Source of the DNA: Glossina fuscipes
Taxonomy: Eukaryota; Arthropoda; Insecta; Diptera; Glossinidae
Assembly (NCBI RefSeq): GCF_014805625.2
Contig: NW_023998456.1
Location: forward strand, 1,503,782 to 1,567,781
DNA: 64,000 nt
Reading direction: 5' to 3'
The notes below the pieces were generated by a model. It made no database searches. It had not been told where the DNA came from and was given only the letters and a program-made list of their open reading frames with translations. The position numbers and the translations under genes are program-made. Shown here piece after piece: positions 42,762 to 54,251 of the stretch (within the stretch, counting starts at the first letter, position 1; the number at the start of each line of letters is the position of its first letter).

Positions 42762-44385
42762 ATGTGGTTCGCAATAACCGTAGGATTGGTGTTGCAGTTA
42801 TTAGTGCTTCTATATGTTTACCTAACGTATCGTTATCGGTATTGGTTGCGTCATGGTGTCCTCGACGTCAAACCTAATCCTATACTCGGTAATTTAGGAT
42901 GTTTACTGCGCATGCAATGTACTTCTGCTCATATGATACAAGCGATCTACAACTATCCCGAAGCTGGAGATCGTCCTTTCGTTGGTATTTATCTTTTTCA
43001 TCGTCCGGCTTTACTGCTACGCGATCCCGAACTGATAAAACGCATTCTAAGTAGGGATTTTCCAAAATTTTCTAATCGGTTCTCAAACTCAGATTATTTT
43101 GGTGACCCTCTTGCCTCTCGGAATTTATTCTTTCTGAAAAATCCTTATTGGAAAGAAATACGTTTGAAGCTGACTCCTTTCTTTACAAGTGGAAAACTGA
43201 AACAAATGTGTTCGCTAATCGAAGAAGTGGGACTTAATCTCAATGAATATCTCTTGAAAATGCCTTTAAACGGCGATAAGATTTTCCAACTGGAGCTTAA
43301 GGAACTTTGCTCTTTATATACCACAGACGTTATTGCAACTGTAGCTTTCGGTATACAAGCGAATTCTTTTAAATATCCGAATGGAGAATTTCGTCATAAC
43401 GGTCGTGAAATATTTCGTTTTAGCACTAGACGAGCTTTGAACTTAGGTGTTGTCTTCTTCTTGCCGTATTTGGTTCCGTATTTGCGCACAAAAGTCGTAC
43501 CAACAAAACAAACGGAATTTTTGCGATCTACCATGAATCGCATATTGGAGGAGCGGGAGAAATCTGGAATGAAGCGTCACGATTTAATCGATATCTTGAT
43601 AGAATTCAAAAATCAAACCAAAAACCAACCAAGGCAAGATGATTTAAAATTTGAAGGTGACCTGCTCGTGGCACAAGCGGCTATATTTTTTATAGCAGGA
43701 TTTGAGTCAACATCGACTACAATGTCATTTACTTTATATGAATTGGCAAAAAACCCGGAAATGCAAGAAAGACTACGCAAAGAAGTTTGCGATGCTCTTA
43801 ATGAAAGCCGCGGAAAGATCACGCAACAGATCATTGAGAGCTTGGAATATATGCAAATGATTATAGATGAAACATTGAGACTTTACCCTCCGTTACCTTT
43901 CTTAGATCGCGAATGCTCTTTGCCTAAAGGCCAGAGTTACTCCTTAGAGCCGTTCCATTCGTTTTCAATACCCGCAGGCATGCCCGTTTATACACCTGTC
44001 TACGCTTTACATATGGATCCGAAGGTAAGAAATAAAATAAACCCATATTTCAATATTTCTTTAAAGATCACTTTGGTTTTTGTATCCTGCCATATAGTAT
44101 TTCCCTCAACCTCACGAATTTCAGCCGGAACGTTTTTCGCCCGAGCGTAAAAAATTGATAACTCCTTACACGTATATGCCTTTCGGATTGGGTCCTCACG
44201 CCTGCATTGGTGAACGTTTTGCTATGTTACAAACAAAAATCGGTTTATTAAATTTCTTACGTAATCATCGTGTGGCAATGGGAGAGAAAAGTGTAAATAG
44301 TATTATATTAGATCCAAAGGCTCTAATCTTACAATCCCAAGGTGGTATACATTTAAATGTTATACGAGACCCTTTAAAGTATTAA
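42762..44385 (+). CDS. Cytochrome P450, CYP6-like (P450-A3)
   Basis: Exon 1 is 42762-44024 (421 codons), intron 44025-44097 (73 bp, GTAAGA to TATAG), exon 2 44098-44385 (95 codons), total 516 residues. The reading frame stays open through part of the intron because the stop seen there in its paralogues is mutated, but GT...AG ends and the exon 2 frame show it is still spliced. All P450 motifs are present: N-terminal anchor, KPNPILGN hinge, WKEIR, AGFEST, ETLR, PERF and FGLGPHACIG. The N-terminal anchor differs from the two paralogues (FAITVGLVLQLLVLL). The partner P450-B is dead here, so the former bidirectional promoter now serves one gene. Confidence 0.95.
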
Positions 44386-45255
44386 ACGAGGAAAGTAGTT
44401 TTTAATCACTTTAATGCTGATAGACACGGGGATTGACATGCGAACTATGTTTACAATGTTTTTAAAAACCGCTTTAATGAGAAATTTCTTAACAATGTAT
44501 TTGAAAAGTCCCTATAATTAAATTTAAAACATAGTTTAAATTGTAAATTCATAGTTCACTCAAACAATGCTTGCTTTCGTTCAATAAACTTACACATGCA
44601 ATATTTACAACGTATTTGTGTAATGTCGTCAGGGCACTACAATTGTGCATCATTGTTGAATTGTGGTCTCTCGTTCTGAAGAAAAGATACAGGCTTTAAA
44701 GAGCCGAAGCTATTTGTCAAACAACATTTGAAATTCAGCATGCACATAAGCATGTCCGTCTGTTCGTCTATCCATTTGTTCATCAATTACGCAACCATAA
44801 ATCAGAGAAATATTTTTAATTTTTGCGAGAGGGAGATTTTGCCACGCACATGTGTCCGTTTGCGAAGTTAGTAAAATTCAATTTAATTTTAAATTTACAT
44901 AAATTAAAATTTTTAATTCAATTTTCAGATTGCTTTGTGTTCACCTTTTCTACTGCCGTAGGGTCTTTTTCAGACAAACTGAAATCAACCGCTACGGAAA
45001 AAACATACTGTTGCCGCGGGGTCGTCTTGAGCCTTATTTTTGGCATACACTGCGATTAAAAATATATTTACCATCTATTTGACCTAAATAGGACTCAAGA
45101 AATCTAATCGCAATGAGGTGATACTTGTCTTTTTAGTTACAATTAAACAGAAATAAGGATAAAGTAGAGATAAACACAAATAGGTTAAACACAAACCTAC
45201 CATTGGAGCAGAGCGAATCATTTTCATGATACGGAGGCGGTGATGTTGGTGGTCC
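44386..45255. other. 3' flank of P450-A3 and intergenic
   Basis: The first 150 bases parallel the flank after P450-A2 (ATCACTTTAATGC, then a TATGTTTACAATG-type stretch). Near 44745 CATAAGCATGTCCGTCTGTT resembles the GGACAGAC part of the dispersed repeats in reverse. No gene. Confidence 0.4.
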
Positions 45256-45770
45256 CTAATAATTATCATCAGTCATCATCGCACTCTCCTCTATAAAATT
45301 GTCATTGTTAATAGGGCTACTCGGCATGATGTCACTGCTCGACGCACCAGTCCCGTCAGTCCTAGTGTCAACGTCGTTTGTAATTGTTATAAGACCTACT
45401 AACACATCATCTGTCCTATTTAACACGCCCCTATCATTATACCCAAACAAGCCCTTCATTTCTAAACGTATGCTTTCCTCTACTTTCCTGTCACAGTCGA
45501 GTTGTTTTTTAATCGTCTCTGCGGCCCGCTTAACCACAGTTCATACGCATAGATAGGTATGGGCCATGAACTGAACGGCACGTCGACCCCCCCTCAAGTC
45601 ATTTCAGAGCACGCCTAACGTTTTCTAAAGTTTTTCTTACCTTGTCAACAGTCACTGCACGGTTCAGTTCCTGGCTAAGTATATCAGTTAGTTCCTTGTA
45701 TTGTCCTTTAGTTGAACTCCACCACACCCTCCGATTACACCACAGGTTGGAGATATTCCCTTACTAGTCT
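45256..45770 (-). pseudogene. MADF/Myb-SANT-like family, decayed copy D
   Basis: Minus-strand blocks in order: NYVLSRLVREYLQP (L-W block, with the W region altered) from about 45790, then QYKELTDILSQELNRAVTVD and KVRKTLENVRRALK followed by TGA, then a frame change to PIPIYAYELW, and finally the 93-codon frame 45537-45256 (KRAAETIKKQLDCDRKVEES). The last aligns well with YKRAVGTINKQIERDRRREE of copy A, and both end in an acidic tail with TDGTG. Stops and shifts show decay. At DNA level it shares the TAGCTATAC start with copy A. Confidence 0.55.
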
Positions 45771-46859
45771 ACTTAAAACATAATTCATATGCTTATTTAC
45801 CGCAGTATAGCTATTGTGCAATGGGAAAATTTAAAATTCTAATTAAGTTTTGACTAATAATAATATTATCGAAAAAAATTCTGGAATTTTTCCATTTCTA
45901 AAACTATAAGACCCTGAAAAAATTTTTCCATATTGTCTGTAAGCATATAAATATAAAGTATACGCAGCTCTAAAAAAGGATAATAAAGATAATATAATTT
46001 ATTCTGAAAATGAAAAAAATCAGCCACGCCTACCCAATATATATATAAATATATATAATATATTATATATGTTTTCTCTTAATGCTTTTGTGATTGATTT
46101 ATTCTATTACTGTAGCAACTGTATTTGTTTATTGGCATTGCAGAGGTCTGTGCGGCTGTAGAGAGCAGCTCCGCTTTTTGCGCCTTCTCCAATGTATTAT
46201 ATATTCCTAAGTATTTTACACATTTCTGGCATCGCGATGGCAATTATAATAACTTTTTCTACATTGTACATAATTTGCATCTGTTGTACCAGCTCCATAC
46301 ATTTGACAATCTTATTAGAATTCTTTTTTTGCACTTTTTAGGTCACTTTTTATCTCTTCAATATTTTGGCTTGGACGGCTCTTGGCTTAGGTTTTGTTTA
46401 AAACGTTCAGAATGTCCACAGAATAGCTGCAGCTAAGGACCACATGTGACGATTTTTTATATATTTATTTATTTTTTATGCATTTGAAAAAGAAAAGACT
46501 CGGCGTAACCACGCAAATTTACTACAAATCTTACTTTTAGAGTTGCGTTTATACAAAAAATCGCTGCAAAAGAAGACAGAGAAAAAAATGTTGTAAAAGT
46601 AAGTACAATGTTTTTTTAAGTGCCGAGCTAAACATAACCTAGCACAAATTCTACATAATTTTTTTTTTTTTTTTGATTTGTATGGATGAATAGACTATGC
46701 CTGTTAACTGAAAGGCCTATGTATAAGTAAAGTGATTAAAATTTTTAAATTCACAGTCTTAAGAATTTTTTGGTTAGTTTCAATTATTTACTGATATTTT
46801 CTCCTTAAATTTTTGATTTTATTGATTCCTAGGTTAATTTGGTACTTCTTTGGTATTTC
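45771..46859. other. Intergenic, nothing recognised
   Basis: AT-rich sequence; an ATATATATAAATAT-type tract lies at 46039-46071 and a T run at 46661-46674. No supported gene. Confidence 0.35.
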
Positions 46860-47130
46860 TTTTACAACTGCACCTTAAGAGAAGTAAGGATCCCACAGTC
46901 GGGTACTGCTGTCAATTGGATACCCTATGCTTAATTAATAACACACCAGAAACAGAACATACATTATTTTTATGTAAATGCAAAGTATTTGTGAAAGCCC
47001 TGATATTGGAGGATATTCCAACGTCGACAAGGTCTATAATTGGCAAATTTAATTTACTTGTCAAATATTTTATTATTTTCCAGTTGCTGCTGGCAAAACA
47101 AATCACAAACAAGGCTACGCCGCCGTAGCC
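46860..47130 (+). pseudogene. Reverse-transcriptase tail fragment of a non-LTR element
   Basis: The forward frame reads TVGYCCQLDTLCLINNTPET, then EHTLFLCKC, like the Cys/His C-terminal region of jockey- and I-type elements (C-x-C ... ETxEHxxxxC). It continues GKFNLLVKYFIIFQLLLAKQ. The DNA for the last part recurs near 2135-2180. It is truncated on both sides. Confidence 0.5.
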
Positions 47131-47634
47131 GGGTTTCCTGTGATGACGCCCGCTACACATGGTGCGATCAAAAAGTAGGTCCATATTATTCAAATTCCTT
47201 ATGACCGACTCAGTCGCCGTAGGAAATATTATATGACAAGAGGTACAAAAAATTGCTCCATCCCACCAAAAGTTTTAACACCAATTCAGAATACCGAAAA
47301 ATTATTAATGGGCGATTTTTGCCGCGAAATTCTAAAAATGACTATATGTATTCTTACAACACACTTTTCAAAATAAGATGATTTATGAAGATCTTTAATT
47401 TAAAAATTAATTCATTTTTGCTCCTTACATTACTTGAATGAATTTTCTAGGTTCGTATGTTATAGTCCTGTTTCATGTATTTAGACACCATATATGCACT
47501 ACTGCCCAATGGAGTATAATAATCCTTCCTATTTTTTTCACGCTGTCATAACATTTACTTGTTATCTTTTGGATAGAATTAAATAAATATTTACTAAACA
47601 AATGAAGAGATTATAGTGTCGCAGGGCCCACCGT
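47131..47634. other. Intergenic, nothing recognised
   Basis: No supported gene. Confidence 0.35.
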
Positions 47635-47910
47635 TAAATACCCTACACCCCTTCGTTCAAAACAGTTGTTTCTACAACGACTGTTCACGATAAGAGTTTA
47701 TATTGAAAGTAGGAGTAAAAGCGGTCCAAAACGTACCATTTCCATAAAGGGTTCACTTTTGGGCCAAAACATATTATTTCCAAACTTCACAATAATTGTA
47801 ACCTAACATGCATAGGCATCAGACGGACAGGCAGATTCTGAATCGAAACATGATCAATATAATGAAAGATAGGCCTATCTCAACGTTTATCATATTAACT
47901 TCGCTTAAAA
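47635..47910 (+). repeat. Dispersed inverted-repeat element, copy with clear left end
   Basis: Left terminus ATACCCTACACCCCTT at 47638-47653 is, at 15 of 16 positions, the reverse complement of the right terminus found at 2337-2352 and 54236-54251. Internal blocks: ACGACTGTTCACGATAAG, GGGCCAAAACATATT and ATCAGACGGACAGGCAG. The right end is degraded. Confidence 0.7.
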
Positions 47911-48016
47911 ATGGTTTTTTCTTGGTATGCGGCAACAAAAATCTTGATGTAAAACTCTTGACCTAAAACATTTCGAACAGTTTCGGGATGAATATCAACA
48001 GCATCAGTTAATTCCA

Positions 48017-48203
48017 ATTATTATTATTATTATTATTATTATAATTAATTTCGCCAGAGAAATAAATTCTAAGACTAACCTCTTAAAAGCACTAGCATCT
48101 AAGGCTATCGGCTTTTATTAAAAACTCTACCGCACTTGAGATTCGAACCCACGACCATTGACTTGCTAGTCGAGATTCCTCGCCTTCGGCTACTCAGGCG
48201 GAT
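48017..48203 (-). mobile_element. tRNA-derived SINE, copy 4, with long target duplication
   Basis: A complete copy in reverse orientation: the (ATT)n tail is at the left, and the head GATCCGCCTGAGTAGCCGAA read from 48203. The B box GGGTTCGAATC is intact. ATCAGTTAATTCCAAT occurs at 48003-48018 and 48202-48217, a duplication of up to 16 bases whose edge overlaps the element by a few ambiguous bases. Confidence 0.9.
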
Positions 48204-48217
48204 CAGTTAATTCCAAT

Positions 48218-51173
48218 AACATATCGTTCTTCCTGCTCTGCAAGTTTGTTCTGGTATTTGTGTTATTGTAATTTCTCATAATAACTTAGACAGTAGCACG
48301 ACTACTTGCGATTATTTTTGCTATTTCTCCGCACCATTTTTCCTCGCTTTTTAATCACTTTTCTGACCTCTTGCGCAATTGGCTTACGTTTTTCTATATT
48401 ATATGAAATTTTAAGGAAAAGAAACTCACTTTAATTGACGAATTATTGTTTTAATGAACGAACACAGAAGTACAAAACTGCATATTAACTAATGATACTC
48501 GTTTTTTAAACTTTGAACTTCTAGTTATGCCGTATAAAGGCTTCCCTGTGTTTCTTATGAGATTAGTATATACTTTTTCGTCATAATTTTGTCTTAAGTC
48601 AAAGAAATATCTTGAAGCGTTATTTTGTATAAGGTTGGGTTTCTTATGGGATATATTTTTTGATCCTCAACCCATAAATGCACTTTTCGGTACTGTATGC
48701 ACGAAGACAGCGCTCAGAACAATCGATGAAATTATACACAGCAAGGAGCCGAAGACACTTTCGGTCTTTAGTTGATAACATAGTTCAGGCAATAGTATTA
48801 TGCAAAAAATATGATCCAGTAATGGATTGATAGTAAAAGAAGATGTAGACTTTACTGGACTATCGTACAAAGCTTTCAATGCAAAGTAAATATCAAATGC
48901 CAACACCGTTTCCAATTCGATCATTAGACACGACGTTTCTAGCCGTGTGTGAAATCTTAGATCTGTCATATGCAAGCTATGTCTACGCCCCTATTTGTAG
49001 GATTTAACGATAACTGGTTTTGGTATAAAAAGTCCATCGCTTAACGGCGCAGAGCTTCTTCCTCAGAGCTTGCCAATGTGGCGAAAAAATAATTTAATTT
49101 AAAAGAGATGCCAATTAATCTGAATTCATTCTTTTGATAAATTTAGGTAATTAAATTTAAAAGATAAGAATAATAACTTATGTAAAATGGTGTACAATTG
49201 TTTTGAAATTTACATTCCCTGCTGTCATAATTTGTATAGTGTGAAAAAAGCTTACACCAATTTATTTAATCGAAAAACAGAAGAAATTTCAAATATCTGT
49301 AGTATGAAAAAGACTTAATCCAGTTTCTTTAATCGTAAAGCAGAAGGAATATCAAATTTCTGTAGTACGAAAAAAACTTACACCAGTTTTTTTCTTTCTA
49401 GTGTATCGACATGTTGTCAGAAAGATGGCAAAAACTTGTAGAAAATGATGGAAAATATTTTGATTAATGTACATTGTGCCAATATTCCTCAATAAATGCG
49501 TTTTTCAAGTGAACAAATTTTCAAAATATGTGCAACCACTTAATGGAAATAGGTAGCTGTAAAAGCTCTACAATTCCGTTTGAGCTCATGTGGACGCTTA
49601 GCGACAATGTGACAAAATCTTCCCATTTTTATGCTTTGCTTCTCTTAGTTTGTCATTAACTTTCAAATCCCCCTTTGCAATTTTAATTGAGAAGCATCAC
49701 CAGGCATAGCTTTGAATCTCCATGATCAGCTTCTTATATAAATGTTATATATTGATCGGTTTATGTTATATTGTACGAGTCTCGCTTATAAATTCTTCTG
49801 CGGGTGCAATAATTTTCATTCTTATTTTTCAGAATCTGGGAATACAACTTACATGCCTTATCGAGCGAAAATCTTATAAAACGCCACATAAAATCTTCCT
49901 GAAAGTGAGCACGTATTGATCTGATCACCAATTCAATTCCATTTTTCATTTTGTAGAACCGCTCTTCCACACAGAAAATTTCTTATTTTTAAACGTTTCA
50001 CATACGAGTATTGGTTAACATTATCTCCCCCTACACCAGTTTTTGTGCAGTATATAGTGTTAAGTATTAAGTGTTTGCTGACTTATGTAACACCCAGAAG
50101 GACTTGGGCTGAATCCACCTTTAACTGCACTAGGCGAAATGGCGTAGGGTATCTAATGCTCGATTTTGATGTTCTTACTTATTTTAGTTTAGAAAATTGG
50201 AATATTTTAATTTTTACAAGGTTTACATAGCTTGGATGCACAAAATAGTATAAAGTGAAGAATAAAATCAAAAATTCTTGAACTAAACAATCGTTAAAAC
50301 AGCATTTGAACGGTTTAACATATTCTAGCAGGAATCTATTCTACTATAATGACATAGAGTAGTTAACTGACAAATGTAGTCCATTAAATTTGACATAATA
50401 CGATTTGAAGCTGGTCACACTAAATGGATCAGAAGCAATTGCTTTTTATTGCACTATGCTCAACATAACGCACAATTGTCATTTACGATTGTATTGATTT
50501 TTTATCCCACTTGGCAACATTTCATATTTAACTTTCCGGACATAATTGGCTTTTTAAACAACTGGCATTCAGCTATCTGGTGCTAGGTAAGTAATAATTC
50601 AAGGCAGTAAGTAGTACTTGTAACCTTGCCCCTTACGAAGAGTAAGTAAAAGAAGGCGAAGTAAAAAATATTTGTAAATAATAAGACAATAATTGACGTA
50701 TCTTTTGATATAACAAAACTTTAGATGGCTACAACAAGGCTTTTCAAGGCTACCACCTCTGCCAAAGTACGTCAAATTTGCTTAAGGGCTGTGTTAGTTT
50801 AAAACCAACCTGTTGAATGCTCTGGGAATACCACGAATTGTTCGTCAACTTAATTCGACATAAACTAAAAAAGAGAAAATTATATTCTGCTTCGCCGAAT
50901 CTTTTATGCCAACCGACCTTATCCTAAAAGACACTAAGAAAAGAAGAGAAAAACTGCACATGTTTACTTTACAATATTGGGTGGGCGTGGCTGATTTTAT
51001 CGAGTCCAGCTTTTCTTCATTTTCATCGAAACTCCTGCAGCTTTTGTTTAGATTCATACAACAAGTTGTAGCTTTCGTTTAGTTTTATGGTAGTATTTGC
51101 TACTGTTATACATAGAAAGCATACATTATGTAATAAACTTTTATATATGCAAAGTTTTTGTTTTTTATAAATT
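48218..51173. other. Intergenic with a small repeat fragment
   Basis: No gene is supported. A 102-codon minus-strand frame at 48975-48667 has no recognised features. At 50028-50152 a short reverse copy of the inverted-repeat element is seen: CCCCTACACCAGTTTTT at one end, GGCGTAGGGTAT at the other, and CACCCAGAAGGACTTGGG between. Confidence 0.4.
49239..49395 (+). repeat. 63 bp tandem repeat, 2.5 copies
   Basis: Units start at 49239, 49302 and 49365 with GTRYGAAAAARRCTTAMWCC, and each full unit ends TATCAAATTTCTGTA-like. The copies differ at about one position in eight. Confidence 0.85.
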
Positions 51174-53523
51174 TTATTTCAACGAAATTTTATCGTACAT
51201 GTTATCACGTTTGACAACTAAATGAACGCCATTTTGAAATTGCAATATCACACCCATAACGTTGAACTGGGCTTCTTTCGGAGTTTCCTTACAAGCTGCG
51301 ACGTGATGATTCTTTAAGAAATGCACTAACCCAACTTTCGATTGCAACAAACCAATACGCATACCAATGCAATTGTGTGGACCAGTACCAAAAGGCAGGT
51401 AAGTCATAGGATGATGAAGTTTTTTATTCTCTGCAGAGAAACGTTCAGGATCGAAACTCTCTGGGTTTTTCCAATACTATTATGGGAAAAAAAGAAAAAG
51501 GGGTTAGAAAACTTTTTTCTAAACAATTAGCCACAAAACACCTTAGGATCTCTTTGTAAAGCATAGATGGGTATATAAACCGGCGTACCGTTCCTCAGGG
51601 CAAAATTATAAAATGGTTCTAATATAATTTTATTCTTCTCATCGCTTGGGGCTTGATATTGACGATCCAAAAACGGCAATATTGGATATAAACGTAAAGT
51701 TTCCTCCAAAACCATATTTAAATATTGCAATGAACTGATTTTCTCATACGTCAGATTACCGTTGCTTTCGAGCAGAGCCTCATGAATTTCTTTACGCAAT
51801 TTCTCCTGTAAGTTAGGCTGCTTGGCCAGTTCATATAAACAGAAGGCCATCGTAGATGAAGAGGTTTCAAAGCCGGCAGTTAGAAAAACACCCGCCTGAG
51901 CCACTAGAAAATCGCTGTCAGTGAACGAATGTTTGCCTTCAGCGGCTTCTTTTCTCAATTTGACTAAGATATCAATGAGATCGTTGCGTTCATAACCCTT
52001 ACGATCTCGCTCGTCTATAGTATCATTAATAGCGGAACGTAAAAACTTGGAAAATTTCTTGGAAAACATTGTAACTTTAAAAATATTAACCAGTTTTGGC
52101 AAAAAGAAACACACCGAAAATTCTACAAAACGCCAAAAATTAAATGAAAAAAAAGACTGGGTATGCATACGAAATTCTCCATTTGGATTTTTTAAACTAT
52201 TTGCATTAATTCCAAAAGCTATGGTCGCTATAGAGTCCGTAGTGAATAGAGAAGAAATATATTTCAAGTCGGCCACAAATGTATCACTCTTCTGTGCAAG
52301 AAAATCTTCCAGTTCACAGCCAATCTACAAATATAAAAATTAAAGTTAAGTGGGCGTAGAAAGTTAAAAAATCGTTCCCAATTAATCGAGATTTTACTTA
52401 ATTAAAACATTTCTAATTAAATTGAAACCTCTGTGTTCAACAATTACTGCAAGGAGAATCGCCATAGGTCAGTTTTTTAAAGGTCGCTGTTAGCTTGCAA
52501 AGAGTCGAATAACGTGACACTTCTTTTTAGATGCACACCTTATAGAACTGTAAGCAACAAGCAGAGTCTGCTAAAGGTTTGCCCTCGAACAAATAAAAGT
52601 CTGGCTCTTTTCTAATACCATCGAAGGTATATCGATTGACCCTAAGAATCCTATTTCAAAGTCCACAAACCTTTTCCATGAAATAGGTCTGGTCTTTATA
52701 TTGTCAGATAATTAGCCATCACCAATCATCTGCATTCGTTGTGATAACTATCACAGGATATAGAACTTTGCCGCGTGCCCGGCTTATTCTAGTAACTTTT
52801 ACAAAGGACGATACAAGAAGTGGCAAACTGTTCGGCAATAAAGTTTTAGAAAAATTGCTGCTATCTTTCACATGCTAAGCAGTCTAGAATATATCGAGCT
52901 TTTAGCAAATCAAAACTTTTGTATTTATTTCGTTTCTTCAATACGCACGTTACGACGATTGCAAACATTATACTCTATTACTGCATTAATAAAAGCCAAG
53001 TTGGGAGAAGATACCTCTTGAATTCCTTAAGGCATTCGTTCTCCTTGTCTCTACTTACCTGCCGTATTAAAGGATACATTTGTTTAATTTTGCCGCTTGT
53101 AAATACTGGCGATATTTTTACTCGCATTTCTTTCCAAAACGCATCGCGTGCAAAGAATAAATTATAAGTGCCTAAAGCATCCCTATGCGGATCACATTTC
53201 CCATAACGATTTGAAAAATAATTAAAATCCTTAATAAGTATTGATTTAATTAAATCCAAATCTCTAATTATCAAGGCAGGCTGATTGAATATGTAAATTC
53301 CCACAATAGGCTTATCGGCCATTTCCGGTTCATTGTAAATATCTGATACATGTAAACCGAAATTACGCTTAAACATTATGGCTTCTTTCATATCCCCAAT
53401 AAAAGGTATAGGCTTAAATTGTGGTACACCATGACGTAGCCAATAACTGTAGGTATATTTATACCGATAGTATAATAAAAAAACTGTAGTCAAGAGGAAG
53501 AATATAAAAATTTCAACGAACAT
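51174..53523 (-). CDS. Cytochrome P450, CYP6-like, three exons (P450-C)
   Basis: Exon 1 is 53523-53059 (155 codons), intron 1 52325-53058 (734 bp, GTAAGT to TTGTAG), exon 2 52324-51542 (261 codons), intron 2 51477-51541 (65 bp, GTGTTT to AATAG), exon 3 51476-51174 (100 codons plus stop); total 516 residues. All exons join in phase 0. Visible elements: N-terminal anchor, KPIPFIGD hinge, helix-C WKEMR (130-134), I-helix AGFETS (305-310), ETLR (363-366), PERF (426-429), and haem loop FGTGPHNCIG with Cys452. Intron 2 lies at the position of the single intron of P450-A and -B; intron 1 is extra. Overall organisation and many residues (YWLRHGV, VGIYIFNQPALI, TYNLFF) link it to P450-A. Its donor for intron 2 departs from consensus but keeps GT. 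TATATAAAA lies just upstream. Probably functional. Confidence 0.93.
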
Positions 53524-53552
53524 TGCTTATTTATTAAAGATAACAAGAATTA

Positions 53553-53561
53553 TTTTATATA
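53553..53561 (-). promoter_or_regulatory. TATA box of P450-C
   Basis: The minus strand reads TATATAAAA here, about 30-38 bases before the ATG at 53523. If this box is used the 5' leader would be only a few bases long, so a longer leader from another start is also possible. Confidence 0.35.
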
Positions 53562-53929
53562 TTTGGTCTTAATACGTTTACACACTTTACGCTACTAGCA
53601 ATAACGTTCTAGTAAATAAAGTATTTATGTTAAGCAAAAATTAATAAGCAGAAGCACTTATACATGACTTTTCCGTTGGTGGCTGCACGCAAACAACACA
53701 TGTCAAAAGTGCATAAGACGATGAAAATAACCAGTTATACGTTCAAAATGATCGTTTTTTAATCATTTTTCGCAAATGATATGCGTTCGTGTATTATTTA
53801 CTAAGTAAAGCAATTTCAATTGAAATATGTCTTAATAATAAATGATAATAATTCTATAAGAAACAATAAAATTAAAAAAAATAAAAAACAAATGATATCA
53901 CCGCAGATGGACACGGCCCATTCAATACC

Positions 53930-54251
53930 ACCCTATAATTATTCATACAACGACTTATCAATTTAATGCGTTCTATGGGAAGTGCTCAAAAACCTGGTCC
54001 GATCCTAACCATTTTCAGAAGCGTTCATCCTTAAGCGAAAACATGCCGGTGTGCCAAGCTTCAGCAAAATGCCTTACAAACTGCAACCTGTAAGTTGAAA
54101 AGAGAACACAGACAGACGAAGAGAAAAGCTATAAAATCAGTTTCTGAATTAGGTGGTATAACAAAATGTTGGTCTATCGCAAGTCTTTCTGGCTTTTACC
54201 TGCATCCGTACAAACTTAATATGCTCTTTTATTCCAAGTGGTGTAGGGTAT
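53930..54251 (+). repeat. Dispersed inverted-repeat element, copy with clear right end
   Basis: Begins with a degraded AATACCACCCTATAATTATT and ends AAGTGGTGTAGGGTAT at 54236-54251. Internal blocks are as in the other copies: CATACAACGACTTATCAA, GCGAAAACATGCCGG and CAAGTCTTTCTGGC. Near full length at about 320 bp. Confidence 0.75.

Noticed and set aside
44025..44150. Extended C-terminus of P450-A3 reading through from exon 1
   Set aside because: The sequence after the DPK codons has a consensus GTAAGA donor and a TATAG acceptor exactly as in its paralogues; the stop inside the intron is merely mutated in this copy.
48667..48975. A 102-codon minus-strand gene
   Set aside because: Mixed hydrophobic content, but no signal, domain, intron or flanking signals; most likely chance or an unrecognisable relic.
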